Assembly (NCBI RefSeq): GCF_047303325.1
Contig: NZ_JBKBEX010000010.1
Location: 1-64,000, forward strand
Source of the DNA: Polaromonas sp047303325
GTDB taxonomy: Bacteria; Pseudomonadota; Gammaproteobacteria; Burkholderiales; Burkholderiaceae_C
Reading direction: 5' to 3'
DNA length: 64,000 nucleotides
The position numbers and the translations under genes are program-made. Positions 35,080-43,501 of the stretch are shown here, piece after piece (within the stretch, counting starts at the first letter, position 1; every line of letters begins with the position of its first letter). Below the pieces are notes generated by a model. It ran no database searches, was not told the DNA's origin, and was given only the letters and a program-made list of their open reading frames with translations.

Positions 35080-35108
35080 GAACAATCATATCGCTACACC
35101 CCCTTACT

Positions 35109-35693
35109 ATGTCAGCCATGCCTGCAAATCATCGTTACGGCGCCCGAACCGCTTTCCTGCTCCTGGCTTGCACGGTGCTGGCGTCCTGCAGCAGCCTGAG
35201 CGGCATGAGTGCCAGCTCCGCCAACCCGATCAATTGGGTCACCCCCTACAAGGTCGATGTGATCCAGGGCAACTTCGTGTCCAAGGAGCAGGTCGAGCAG
35301 CTCAAAACCGGCATGACGCGCGACCAGGTCAAGGCCACGCTGGGCACCCCGCTGATGGCCAGCCTGTTCCACGCCGACCGCTGGGACTACGTCTTCACCC
35401 TGAAACGGCAAGGCGTGGAGCCCCAGTCCTACAAATACACCGTGTTCTTCAAGAACGACCAGCTGGAGCGTTTTGAAGGCGACGCCATGCCGAGCGAAAC
35501 CGAATTCATCGCCAAGTTGGGCAATCGGCGCAAACTGGGCGAAGTGCCCGTGCTCGAAGCCACCGAAGAGCAGCTGATCAAGGCCGCCGGGAAATCCAAG
35601 CCGGCAGCGGACAGCACCGCCGCAACGTCCGCGAACGTGCCGGCCGGCGCGCCAGCCGCCAGCTACCCTCCCCTCGAAAGCCCGAAACAGTGA
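35109..35693 (+). CDS. bamE: Outer membrane assembly lipoprotein BamE
   Basis: A 194-residue lipoprotein of the SmpA/OmlA family, a part of the BAM complex that inserts outer-membrane proteins. A signal peptide ends in the lipobox LASC. The SmpA domain includes KTGMTRDQVKATLGTPLMAS, HADRWDYVF and YTVFFKNDQLERF. The last 35 residues are Ala/Pro/Ser-rich and look disordered. The stop overlaps the GTG start of dapB. A second ATG three codons in is also possible. Confidence 0.95.
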   Translation: MSAMPANHRYGARTAFLLLACTVLASCSSLSGMSASSANPINWVTPYKVDVIQGNFVSKEQVEQLKTGMTRDQVKATLGTPLMASLFHADRWDYVFTLKRQGVEPQSYKYTVFFKNDQLERFEGDAMPSETEFIAKLGNRRKLGEVPVLEATEEQLIKAAGKSKPAADSTAATSANVPAGAPAASYPPLESPKQ

Positions 35694-36523
35694 GCGGGGC
35701 GGTTGCCAACCAGGCCCGCCGCCACCGGGTCGCGGTGGCGGGCGCCAGCGGCCGCATGGGCCAGATGCTGATCGAGGCGATCAACGCCAGCACCGACTGC
35801 CAGCTGACCGGCGCGCTTGACCAGGCCTGCAGCCCGGCCATAGGCGCCGACGCCGCCGCTTTCACCGGCCGCGCCAGCGGCGTGGCCATCAGCGCCGACA
35901 TCCGCCAGGGGCTGAAAAACTCTAGTGTTCTGATCGACTTCACCCGCCCCGAAGGCACGCTGGCCCACCTGGCGGCCTGTCGCGAGATGGGCGTCAAGCT
36001 GGTCATAGGCACCACCGGCTTCTCCGATGCACAGAAAGCCGAAATCGCCGCCGCCGCCAAAGATATCGCCATCGTCATGGCGCCCAACATGAGCGTGGGC
36101 GTCAACGTCACGCTCAAGCTGCTCGAGATGGCGGCCCGGGCCCTGTCCACCGGCTACGACATCGAGATCGTCGAAGCCCACCACCGCCACAAGGTCGACG
36201 CGCCTTCCGGCACCGCGCTCAAGATGGGCGAGGTCATCGCCGGCGCGCTGGGCCGCGACTTGAAGGACTGCGGCGTCTATGCGCGCGAGGGCGTGACGGG
36301 CGAGCGCGACCCGCTGTCCATAGGCTTTTCCGCCGTGCGTGGCGGCGACGTGGTGGGCGACCACACCGTGATGTTCCTGGGCACCGGCGAGCGCATCGAA
36401 ATCAGCCACAAATCGTCCAGTCGCAGCAACTATGCCCAGGGCAGCCTGCGCGCCACCCGTTTCCTGGACGGGCATGCCACCGGCCTTTTCGACATGTTCG
36501 ACGTGCTGGGTCTGAAAAAATAA
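35690..36523 (+). CDS. dapB: 4-hydroxy-tetrahydrodipicolinate reductase
   Basis: A 277-residue enzyme of the diaminopimelate/lysine pathway. The nucleotide-binding loop VAVAGASGRMGQ is near residue 14, the substrate-site segment EAHHRHKVDAPSGTAL near 163, and FTRPEGTLAHL and IGTTGF are also present. The GTG start overlaps the bamE stop (GTGA). It is followed 39 bases later by exbB. Confidence 0.96.
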   Translation: MSGAVANQARRHRVAVAGASGRMGQMLIEAINASTDCQLTGALDQACSPAIGADAAAFTGRASGVAISADIRQGLKNSSVLIDFTRPEGTLAHLAACREMGVKLVIGTTGFSDAQKAEIAAAAKDIAIVMAPNMSVGVNVTLKLLEMAARALSTGYDIEIVEAHHRHKVDAPSGTALKMGEVIAGALGRDLKDCGVYAREGVTGERDPLSIGFSAVRGGDVVGDHTVMFLGTGERIEISHKSSSRSNYAQGSLRATRFLDGHATGLFDMFDVLGLKK

Positions 36524-36562
36524 GCGCGGCCCGGGCCGCGGCAACTCAAAGGTGTGACCTAC

Positions 36563-37204
36563 ATGGATTTCCTGAGCCTCATGACCCAAGGCGGCATCGT
36601 CAGCCAGTTGGTAGCCGCCCTGCTGCTGGCCATGTCGGTGGCGAGTTGGGTCGTGATCCTCTGGAAAACCTGGCTGCTTCACCGCGCCGCCGGCGACGTG
36701 GCGCGCAGCACCGCGGCCTTCTGGCAATCGGCCTCGATGGAGCAGGCCGGTGAAAAAGTCGCCGCCTTCGACCGCGAAGCGCTGGTGTGGCCGCTGATCG
36801 CGGCGACCAAACTCCCGGCCGCCGGCACGCTGGCCACGGCGGGCGACAAGTCCCAGCAACTGACCCGGGTGCTGCGCGACGCGCTGCACGCCGTGCTGCA
36901 CAAGCTGCAATTCGGCCAGGTGCTGCTGGCCACCGTCGGCTCCACCGCGCCTTTCGTGGGGCTGCTGGGCACGGTCTGGGGCATTTACCACGCGCTGGTC
37001 GGCATTGCCTCGGCCGGCCAGATCACCATCGACAAGGTTTCAGGACCCGTCGGCGAGGCCCTCATCATGACGGCGGCGGGCCTGGCCGTGGCCATCCCGG
37101 CCGTGCTGGCCTACAACATCTTCGGCCGCTCCATAGGCCGCATCGAAGCCGACCTGGAAGGCTTCGCGCGCGACCTGCGCGAGCTTCTGGCGCACAAGGC
37201 CTGA
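36563..37204 (+). CDS. exbB: MotA/TolQ/ExbB proton channel family protein
   Basis: A 213-residue inner-membrane protein with three membrane segments. The conserved TolQ/ExbB core is visible: LLATVGSTAPFVGLLGTVWGIYHAL, then VGEALIMTAAGLAVAIPAVLAYN. With the next gene it forms a proton-motive-force-driven stator that energises TonB or the Tol system. No TonB gene follows, so which outer-membrane system it drives is open. I chose the ATG at 36563 (AAGGTG upstream) over the GTG three codons earlier. Confidence 0.92.
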   Translation: MDFLSLMTQGGIVSQLVAALLLAMSVASWVVILWKTWLLHRAAGDVARSTAAFWQSASMEQAGEKVAAFDREALVWPLIAATKLPAAGTLATAGDKSQQLTRVLRDALHAVLHKLQFGQVLLATVGSTAPFVGLLGTVWGIYHALVGIASAGQITIDKVSGPVGEALIMTAAGLAVAIPAVLAYNIFGRSIGRIEADLEGFARDLRELLAHKA

Positions 37205-37209
37205 CGACC

Positions 37210-37644
37210 ATGGCCTTTGGACGCCTTGAACGCACCCAGGGCCCGCAGCCCATGAGCGAGATCAACGTCACGCCGCTGGTGGACGTGATGCTGGTGCTGG
37301 TGGTCATCTTCATCATCACCGCGCCCCTGCTGGCCAGCAGCATACGGCTGGACCTGCCCAAGACCGATGCCGCCAAGCCGACCGACGCGCCGAAATTCAT
37401 CACGCTGGTGGTCGACAAATCCGGCCAGGCGTTCCTGAACGACAAGCCACTGAATAGCGACGAACTGGCAGGCCGGCTGCGTGAGACCGCCGCCCAGAAC
37501 CCCGAGACCGAGGTCCAGCTACGGGCCGACGAGGGTGTGCCCTACGGCAAGGTGGTGCAGGTGATGGGCCTGGCGCAAAAAGCCGGGCTCAACCGCATCG
37601 GCTTCGTGGCCGACAACCCTTCCGCCTCGGCCGCCCCGCGCTAA
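37210..37644 (+). CDS. exbD: ExbD/TolR family biopolymer transport protein
   Basis: A 144-residue protein with one N-terminal membrane helix (VDVMLVLVVIFIITAPLL) carrying the conserved proton-path aspartate, preceded by the signature MSEINVTPLVD. The periplasmic part holds an ExbD fold ending GFVADNP. It starts 5 bases after the exbB stop, so the pair is co-translated. Confidence 0.94.
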   Translation: MAFGRLERTQGPQPMSEINVTPLVDVMLVLVVIFIITAPLLASSIRLDLPKTDAAKPTDAPKFITLVVDKSGQAFLNDKPLNSDELAGRLRETAAQNPETEVQLRADEGVPYGKVVQVMGLAQKAGLNRIGFVADNPSASAAPR

Positions 37645-37750
37645 ACCACGCCAAAGCAGCCCAGCCCCTAAAATCGGGGATTCCCGGCAACGGCGCGCCG
37701 CCCGGCCTTTTTCCTGTTTCCTGTTCCGCTTTCCGCCTTCCCGGTTCTCC

Positions 37751-40375
37751 ATGCAAGACAAATACAACCATCTCGACGTTGAGCGCGACGCTCAAGCCCA
37801 CTGGACCGCCGCCGACGCCTACCGCGTGACGGAGGATGCCGGCCGCAAGAAATACTACGCCTGCTCCATGCTGCCCTACCCCAGCGGCAAGCTGCACATG
37901 GGCCACGTGCGCAACTACACCATCAACGACATGCTCACGCGCCACCTGCGCATGAAGGGCTACAACGTGCTGATGCCCATGGGCTGGGATGCCTTCGGCC
38001 TGCCGGCCGAAAACGCCGCCATGAAAAACGGCGTGCCGCCGGCCCGCTGGACCTACGACAACATCGCCTACATGAAAAAGCAGATGCAGGCGATGGGGCT
38101 GGCCATCGACTGGAGCCGCGAGGTCGCCACCTGCGACCCGGACTACTACAAGTGGAACCAGTGGCTGTTCCTGAAGATGCTGGAAAAAGGCATTGCCTAC
38201 CGCAAGACCCAGGTCGTGAACTGGGACCCGGTCGACCAGACCGTGCTGGCCAATGAGCAGGTCATTGACGGCAAGGGCTGGCGCACCGGCGCCACCGTGG
38301 AAAAGCGCGAAATCCCCGGCTACTACCTCAAGATCACGGCCTACGCCGAAGAGCTGCTCGACAGCGTCAGCCACAAGCTGCCCGGCTGGCCCGAGCGCGT
38401 CAAGCTGATGCAGGAAAACTGGATAGGCAAAAGCGAAGGCGTGCGCTTTGCCTTCACGCACGACATCCAGGATGCCTCCGGAAAACTGATCGGCGACGGG
38501 AAGATGTACGTCTTCACGACGCGCGCCGACACCATCATGGGCGTGACCTTCTGCGCCGTGGCGCCCGAGCATCCGCTGGCCCTGCATGCGGCGGCTTCCA
38601 GTCCCAAGGTCGCGGCCTTCATCGAGGAAAGCAAGGCCGGCGGCACGACCGAAGCCGAGCTCGCCACGCAGGAAAAGAAGGGCGTGCCCACAGGCCTTTT
38701 CGTCACGCACCCGCTCACCGGCGGCAAGGTCGAAATCTGGGTCGGCAACTATGTGCTCATGAGCTATGGCGACGGCGCCGTCATGGGCGTGCCGGCGCAT
38801 GACGAGCGCGACTTCGAGTTCGCCAAAAAATACGGCCTGCCCATCAAGCAGGTGGTCGACGTCAAAGGTCTGGTCTACAGCCTGGACGCCTGGGCCGACT
38901 GGTACGGCGACAAACAGCAAGGCGTGACCATCAATTCGGGCAAGTACGACGGCCTGGGCTTCAAGGCCGCCGTCGACGCCGTCGCGGCCGACCTCGCAGC
39001 CAAGGGCCTGGGCGAGAAAAAAACCACCTGGCGCCTGCGCGACTGGGGCGTGAGCCGCCAGCGCTACTGGGGAACGCCCATTCCCATCATTCATTGCGAG
39101 GAACACGGCGCCGTGCCGGTGCCGGAAAAAGACCTGCCCGTGGTGCTGCCGCAGGACTGCGTGCCCGACGGCTCCGGCAACCCGCTGCACAAACACGCGG
39201 GCTTTCATGCCGGCGTAGTCTGCCCCGTCTGCGGCAAGCCCGGGCGCCGCGAGACCGACACCATGGACACCTTTGTCGACTCTTCCTGGTACTTCATGCG
39301 CTACTGCGATCCGAAGAATGCCGAGAAGATGGTGGCCGAAGGCGCCAATTACTGGATGCCCATGGACCAGTACATAGGCGGCATCGAGCACGCCATCCTG
39401 CATCTGCTCTATGCGCGCTTCTGGACCAAGGTCATGCGCGACTTGGGGCTGGTGAAAGTCGACGAGCCCTTCACCAAGCTGCTCACGCAGGGCATGGTGC
39501 TCAACGAGGCCTTCGCGCGCACCACCACCGGCAAGCAGTACTTCTGGGTGCACGAACTCGACATCGTGCGCGACGAACACGCCAAAGTGATCTCCGCCAC
39601 CGCCAAGGCCGACGGCCTGCCGGTGCCTTACGAGGGCTGGACTACCATGTCCAAGTCCAAGAACAACGGCGTCGACCCGCAGGACCTGATCGAAAAGTAC
39701 GGCGCGGACACCGCCCGGCTCTACACCATGTTCACCGCGCCGCCCGACACCACGCTGGAGTGGAACGACGCCGCGCTCGAAGGCTCCTACCGTTTCCTGC
39801 GCCGCGTCTGGAACTTCGGCGTCAAGCTCGGCGCCGGCAAGCAGCCCGAAGGCGGCGCGCCCTCGCTCGACAAGGACACCAAAGCCTTGCGCCTGGAAAT
39901 CCACACCGTGCTCAAGCAGATCGACTACGACTACCAGCGCATGCAGTACAACACCGTGGTATCGGGCAACATGAAGCTGCTCAACGCGCTGGAAGACTTC
40001 AAGGGCGCGGCCTCCGCCGGCTCGGAAGCTGCCCTGCGCGAAGGCTTCGGCATCCTGCTGCGTTGCCTGTACCCGGCAACGCCCCACCTGGCGCACGCGC
40101 TGTGGTCGCAGCTCGGTTATGCCGCGCAGCACGGCGATCTGCTCGACGCGCCCTGGCCGCAGGTGGACGCCTCCGCCCTGCAGCAGGACGAGATCGAGCT
40201 GGTGCTGCAGATCAACGGCAAGCTGCGCGGCGCGGTCACGGTGCCGGCAGGCGCCGACAAGGCCGCCATCGAGGCGGCCGCGCTGGCATCCGAGGCCTTC
40301 ACCAAGCAGGCCGCGGGCGCGCCCGCCAAAAAAGTGATCGTGGTGCCCGGCCGCCTGGTCAACATCGTCATCTGA
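37751..40375 (+). CDS. leuS: Leucyl-tRNA synthetase
   Basis: An 874-residue class I synthetase. The HIGH-type motif is YPSGKLHMGHVRNY near residue 42, the CP1 editing domain includes TTRADTIMGVTF and the late GVPAHDERDFEFA, and the KMSKS-type loop is TMSKSKNNG near residue 635. Length and domain order match bacterial LeuS. It is followed by lptE after 29 bases, a common order in proteobacteria. Confidence 0.98.
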   Translation: MQDKYNHLDVERDAQAHWTAADAYRVTEDAGRKKYYACSMLPYPSGKLHMGHVRNYTINDMLTRHLRMKGYNVLMPMGWDAFGLPAENAAMKNGVPPARWTYDNIAYMKKQMQAMGLAIDWSREVATCDPDYYKWNQWLFLKMLEKGIAYRKTQVVNWDPVDQTVLANEQVIDGKGWRTGATVEKREIPGYYLKITAYAEELLDSVSHKLPGWPERVKLMQENWIGKSEGVRFAFTHDIQDASGKLIGDGKMYVFTTRADTIMGVTFCAVAPEHPLALHAAASSPKVAAFIEESKAGGTTEAELATQEKKGVPTGLFVTHPLTGGKVEIWVGNYVLMSYGDGAVMGVPAHDERDFEFAKKYGLPIKQVVDVKGLVYSLDAWADWYGDKQQGVTINSGKYDGLGFKAAVDAVAADLAAKGLGEKKTTWRLRDWGVSRQRYWGTPIPIIHCEEHGAVPVPEKDLPVVLPQDCVPDGSGNPLHKHAGFHAGVVCPVCGKPGRRETDTMDTFVDSSWYFMRYCDPKNAEKMVAEGANYWMPMDQYIGGIEHAILHLLYARFWTKVMRDLGLVKVDEPFTKLLTQGMVLNEAFARTTTGKQYFWVHELDIVRDEHAKVISATAKADGLPVPYEGWTTMSKSKNNGVDPQDLIEKYGADTARLYTMFTAPPDTTLEWNDAALEGSYRFLRRVWNFGVKLGAGKQPEGGAPSLDKDTKALRLEIHTVLKQIDYDYQRMQYNTVVSGNMKLLNALEDFKGAASAGSEAALREGFGILLRCLYPATPHLAHALWSQLGYAAQHGDLLDAPWPQVDASALQQDEIELVLQINGKLRGAVTVPAGADKAAIEAAALASEAFTKQAAGAPAKKVIVVPGRLVNIVI

Positions 40376-40404
40376 GACCGTTTCAACGAAAAGAAGGCAA
40401 GCCC

Positions 40405-40911
40405 ATGCAGCGTCGCGCATTCCTTTCCCTGTCGGCCACCGCCGCCGCCCTCACGCTGAGCGGCTGCGGCTTCGCCCTGCGCAAAGCACCCAACTTCGCC
40501 TTCAGCACGCTTTTTTCTTCCCTGGGCGAAGGCTCGCCGCTGGGCGTGGAACTCAGGCGCTCCTTGCAATCGACCCGCAAGGTGGAAGTGATCTCCGACC
40601 CTCGCCGCATCAACGAGGCGCAGGTCATCCTCGACGTGCTGGGCGACCAGCGCGAGAAGGTGGTGCTCAGCACCAACGCCTCGGGCCAGGTGCGCGAGTT
40701 CCAGCTGCGGCTGCGTTTTCGCTTCAGGCTGCGCACGCTGGCGGGCAAGGAATTGATCCCCGACACCGAAATCCTGCAGCAGCGCGACATCAGCTTCAAC
40801 GAATCCGCCGTGCTCGCCAAGGAAGCCGAAGAAGCCCTGCTGTACCGCGACATGCAAAACGACGTGGTGCAGCAGATCATGCGCCGCCTGGCGGCCGTGA
40901 CGGAGCTGTAG
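40405..40911 (+). CDS. lptE: LPS-assembly lipoprotein LptE
   Basis: A 168-residue lipoprotein that plugs the LptD barrel in lipopolysaccharide export. The signal peptide ends in lipobox LSGC, followed by GFALRKAPNFAF. The rest is a small alpha/beta fold with a C-terminal helix DMQNDVVQQIMRRL typical of LptE. In related genomes holA follows directly; here an opposite-strand arginine cassette lies between them. Confidence 0.93.
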   Translation: MQRRAFLSLSATAAALTLSGCGFALRKAPNFAFSTLFSSLGEGSPLGVELRRSLQSTRKVEVISDPRRINEAQVILDVLGDQREKVVLSTNASGQVREFQLRLRFRFRLRTLAGKELIPDTEILQQRDISFNESAVLAKEAEEALLYRDMQNDVVQQIMRRLAAVTEL

Positions 40912-40921
40912 GTCGGGAAAC

Positions 40922-40938
40922 GCGGGCCTCAGGCCCGC
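40922..40938. terminator. Hairpin whose loop is the arginase stop codon
   Basis: A perfect 7-bp stem GCGGGCC/GGCCCGC with loop TCA. On the minus strand that loop is the TGA stop of the arginase gene. It lies between convergent lptE and arginase and probably works as a bidirectional terminator, although no long T-run follows. Confidence 0.55.
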
Positions 40939-41843
40939 ATCAAGGTGCTCTTGCCGAACAGGCTTTCGATCAGGTCCACCGCGACTACGGCCGTGCCGTT
41001 GCGCACGTCCAGCGCCGGGTTCAGCTCCATCACGTCCAGCGAACCCAGCAGGCCAGTGTCGGCGATCATTTCCATGCACAGCTGGGCCTCGCGGTAGGTC
41101 GGCCCGCCCTTGATGGCGGTGTCCACGCCGGGCGCGATGGACGGGTCCAGGAAATCCACGTCAAAGCTCACGTGCAGGTGGGTGTCGGCATCCATGCCGG
41201 CCAGGGCTTTTTCCATGGTGTGGCGCATGCCCATCTCGTCGATGTAGCGCATGTCGAAGACCTCCAGCCCCTCCTGGCGCACAAAGCGCTTTTCGCCCTC
41301 GTCCACGCTGCGGATGCCGATCTGCCGTATCGCCGAAGGGCTCATGGCCGGCGTGGCGCCGCCTATGCCGGTGAGTTCGGCCGGGCCGTGGCCGCACAGC
41401 ACGGCCACCGGCATGCCGTGCACATTGCCGGTGGGCGTGAGGGCGTTGGTGTTGAAGTCGGTGTGCGCGTCCAGCCAGAGCACGCGCAGCTTTTTGCCGC
41501 TGGCGCGGCAGTGGCGCGCCACCGCGCTGATGGAGCCTATGCCCAGGCAGTGGTCGCCGCCCAGCAGGATGGGCAGGCGTCCGGCGGCCAGGCTCTGGTA
41601 CATGGCCTCATGCACGGCCCTGTTCCATTCGACCACCTCCTGCAGGTGGCGGTAGCCGTCGGCCGGCGGCAGCCAGGGATTGGTCGGACCGGCCAGGTTG
41701 CCGGTGTCGGCCACTTCCAGGCCGCGCGCATGCAGTGCTTCGCGGATGCCGGCCACGCGCAAGGCCTCGGGGCCCATGGAGGCGCCGCGACTGCCCGCGC
41801 CAATGTCGGTGGGCGCGCCTATCAGGTCAACGGGAATGCTCAT
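40929..41843 (-). CDS. rocF: Arginase
   Basis: A 304-residue ureohydrolase that splits arginine into ornithine and urea. The manganese-binding motifs are complete: GGDHCLGIGS, LDAHTDFN and SFDVDFLDP, with ELNPALD near the C-terminus. It ends at the hairpin at 40922 and overlaps the upstream ornithine cyclodeaminase gene by 17 bases, so the two are co-expressed and act in sequence. Confidence 0.95.
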   Translation of the reverse strand: MSIPVDLIGAPTDIGAGSRGASMGPEALRVAGIREALHARGLEVADTGNLAGPTNPWLPPADGYRHLQEVVEWNRAVHEAMYQSLAAGRLPILLGGDHCLGIGSISAVARHCRASGKKLRVLWLDAHTDFNTNALTPTGNVHGMPVAVLCGHGPAELTGIGGATPAMSPSAIRQIGIRSVDEGEKRFVRQEGLEVFDMRYIDEMGMRHTMEKALAGMDADTHLHVSFDVDFLDPSIAPGVDTAIKGGPTYREAQLCMEMIADTGLLGSLDVMELNPALDVRNGTAVVAVDLIESLFGKSTLMRA

Positions 41844-42930
41844 CAAGGGCCATTTCAGGGGTGGTGTCGGGATGCGGTGCCTTGACTGTACGGGCTGCGG
41901 CCGGCGCCAGCAAGCCGAACAGGTCCTTGGGGTTGTCCAGGAGCGGCACCAGGTCGATCTGACGGCGCAGGGCCGGGTCGGCGAGCTGCAGCTTGTGCAG
42001 GTAACGCAGGGCCGAGTAGTCCTCCAGCGCGAAGCCAACCGAATCGAAAATCGTGACTTCTTCAGGCGATGCGCGCCCGCTGGCCGTGCCCTTGAGCACG
42101 TCGGCGAATTCGGCCACCTTGAAATCCTCGGGCATTTGCTGGATCTCGCCCTCTATGCGCGACTGCGGCTCGAACTCGACCACCACGCGGGCGTCGGGGC
42201 GCAGCAGGATGTCGGCGTGCAGCTCGGTCTTGCCGGGGCAGTCGCCGCCCACGGCGTTCAAGTGCATGCCGGGTTTGACCATTTCCGGCGTCAGGATTAC
42301 GGCGTTGCGCTTGTCGGCGGTGATGGTGGTCACGATGTCGGCGCCTTGCACGGCCTCGGCAGCGGAGCGGCAAACCGTCACGCGCAAGCCCTGCAACCCC
42401 ATCGTGTGCAGGTTGCGCGCCAGCTTGTCGCTGGCCGCGGCGTCGATGTCGAAGAGGCGCATCTCGCGTATACCCAGCATGTGGTGAAAGGCGATCGCCT
42501 GGAACTCGCTTTGCGCGCCGTTGCCGATGAGGGCCATGACGCGGCTGTCTGGCCTGGCCATCCATTTCGCGGCCAGGGCGGAGGTGGCGGCAGTGCGCAG
42601 CGCGGTGGTGATGGTCAGCTCGGACAGAAGCAGCGGGTAGCCGGTGTCCACATCGGCCAGCACGCCGAAGGCGGTGACTGTCAGCAGGCCCAGCTCGGTG
42701 TTCTTGGGGTGGCCGTTGACGTACTTGAAGGAATACTGGTGGCCGTCGCTGGTCGGCATCAGTTCGATCACGCCGTCGGGCGAATGGATGGCGTGGCGCG
42801 CCGACTTGTCAAAATCGTTCCAGCGCCGATAGTCATGCTCGATCTCGCCGGCCAGGCCTTCGATAAAGGCGGCGGCGCCGCGCTGGCGCACGATTTTCTG
42901 GATGCTTTCAATGCCAATGTAGTCAACCAT
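41827..42930 (-). CDS. ocd: Ornithine cyclodeaminase
   Basis: A 367-residue enzyme of the ornithine cyclodeaminase/mu-crystallin family that converts ornithine to proline and ammonia using NAD. Features are the N-terminal substrate part with DGHQYSFKYVNGHPKN, the Rossmann loop ALIGNGAQSEFQ, and the catalytic Asp in the segment NAVGGDCPGKTELH. It is the first gene of a two-gene unit with arginase and is divergent from an Lrp/AsnC regulator. The start at 42930 gives the normal N-terminus MVDYIGIESI. Confidence 0.94.
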   Translation of the reverse strand: MVDYIGIESIQKIVRQRGAAAFIEGLAGEIEHDYRRWNDFDKSARHAIHSPDGVIELMPTSDGHQYSFKYVNGHPKNTELGLLTVTAFGVLADVDTGYPLLLSELTITTALRTAATSALAAKWMARPDSRVMALIGNGAQSEFQAIAFHHMLGIREMRLFDIDAAASDKLARNLHTMGLQGLRVTVCRSAAEAVQGADIVTTITADKRNAVILTPEMVKPGMHLNAVGGDCPGKTELHADILLRPDARVVVEFEPQSRIEGEIQQMPEDFKVAEFADVLKGTASGRASPEEVTIFDSVGFALEDYSALRYLHKLQLADPALRRQIDLVPLLDNPKDLFGLLAPAAARTVKAPHPDTTPEMALDEHSR

Positions 42931-43020
42931 GGTGGGGCTCCCAGTCTTGTGTTGATTTCCATTGTCTGCAGCCCTCATGGCAAAGAAAAGTCAGTAAGTT
43001 GATCAGATTTTCGAGTTGTT

Positions 43021-43055
43021 TGAGCAAATAGCCAGCTCATACTGGCATTTCGCCA
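43021..43055. promoter_or_regulatory. Nested dyads in the ocd/lrp divergent promoter region
   Basis: Three overlapping inverted repeats lie here: TGAGC-N9-GCTCA (43021-43039), GCCAG-N6-CTGGC (43031-43046) and TGGC-N5-GCCA (43043-43055). They are 14 to 48 bases before the Lrp-type gene and about 90 bases before ocd. They are good candidates for the binding site of the adjacent regulator. Confidence 0.5.
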
Positions 43056-43068
43056 ATAAAATCAGTCC

Positions 43069-43491
43069 ATGGACGATACCGACCGCCAACTGCTGTCCCT
43101 GCTGCGCGACAACGCGCGGGCGTCCATCGCCTCCCTGGCCAAGGTGCTACGGGTCTCGCGCGGCACGGTGCAAAACCGGCTGGCCAGGCTGGAGGCCGAC
43201 GGCACCATCACGGGTTACACGGTGCGGCTCAAGCCCCAGGCCGAAGGCCACCGCATCCGCGCCTTCATGACGGTGGCGGTCGAGGGCAATCGCACCGACG
43301 CGGTGCTGGCCGCCCTGCGCGGCGACCCGGCCGTGAGCGCCCTGCACACCACCAACGGCCGCTGGGACATGGTGGCCGAGCTGCAGGCCGACAGCCTGGA
43401 AGCCTTTGACCGCGTGCTGGGCCGCATACGCCTGCTCGAAGGCATTGCCAACACCGAAACCAGCCTGCTGCTGTCGACCACCAAGCTTTAA
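43069..43491 (+). CDS. Lrp/AsnC-family transcriptional regulator (arginine cassette)
   Basis: A 140-residue regulator with an N-terminal helix-turn-helix (DRQLLSLLRDNARASIASLAKVLRVSRGTVQNRLARLE) and a C-terminal RAM ligand-binding domain (VAVEGNRTDAVLAAL...GRWDMVAEL). It is divergent from ocd-arginase and is the likely controller of that operon; arginine or ornithine would be a natural effector, but this is inferred from position. It is followed closely by holA. Confidence 0.93.
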   Translation: MDDTDRQLLSLLRDNARASIASLAKVLRVSRGTVQNRLARLEADGTITGYTVRLKPQAEGHRIRAFMTVAVEGNRTDAVLAALRGDPAVSALHTTNGRWDMVAELQADSLEAFDRVLGRIRLLEGIANTETSLLLSTTKL

Positions 43492-43501
43492 ACTCCCCGA
43501 C

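Noticed and set aside
34537..35085. A longer Fur protein starting at 35085
   Set aside because: The added N-terminal residues are unlike any Fur protein, and the ATG at 34992 gives the conserved N-terminus.
35070..35095. Possible Fur box in the fur-bamE intergenic region (AATGAACAATCATAT)
   Set aside because: The ATGA/TCAT arms have a different spacing from the Fur consensus and match it poorly.
37589..40420. A 943-codon open frame on the minus strand
   Set aside because: It is antisense to leuS and has no family features; it is a compositional shadow.
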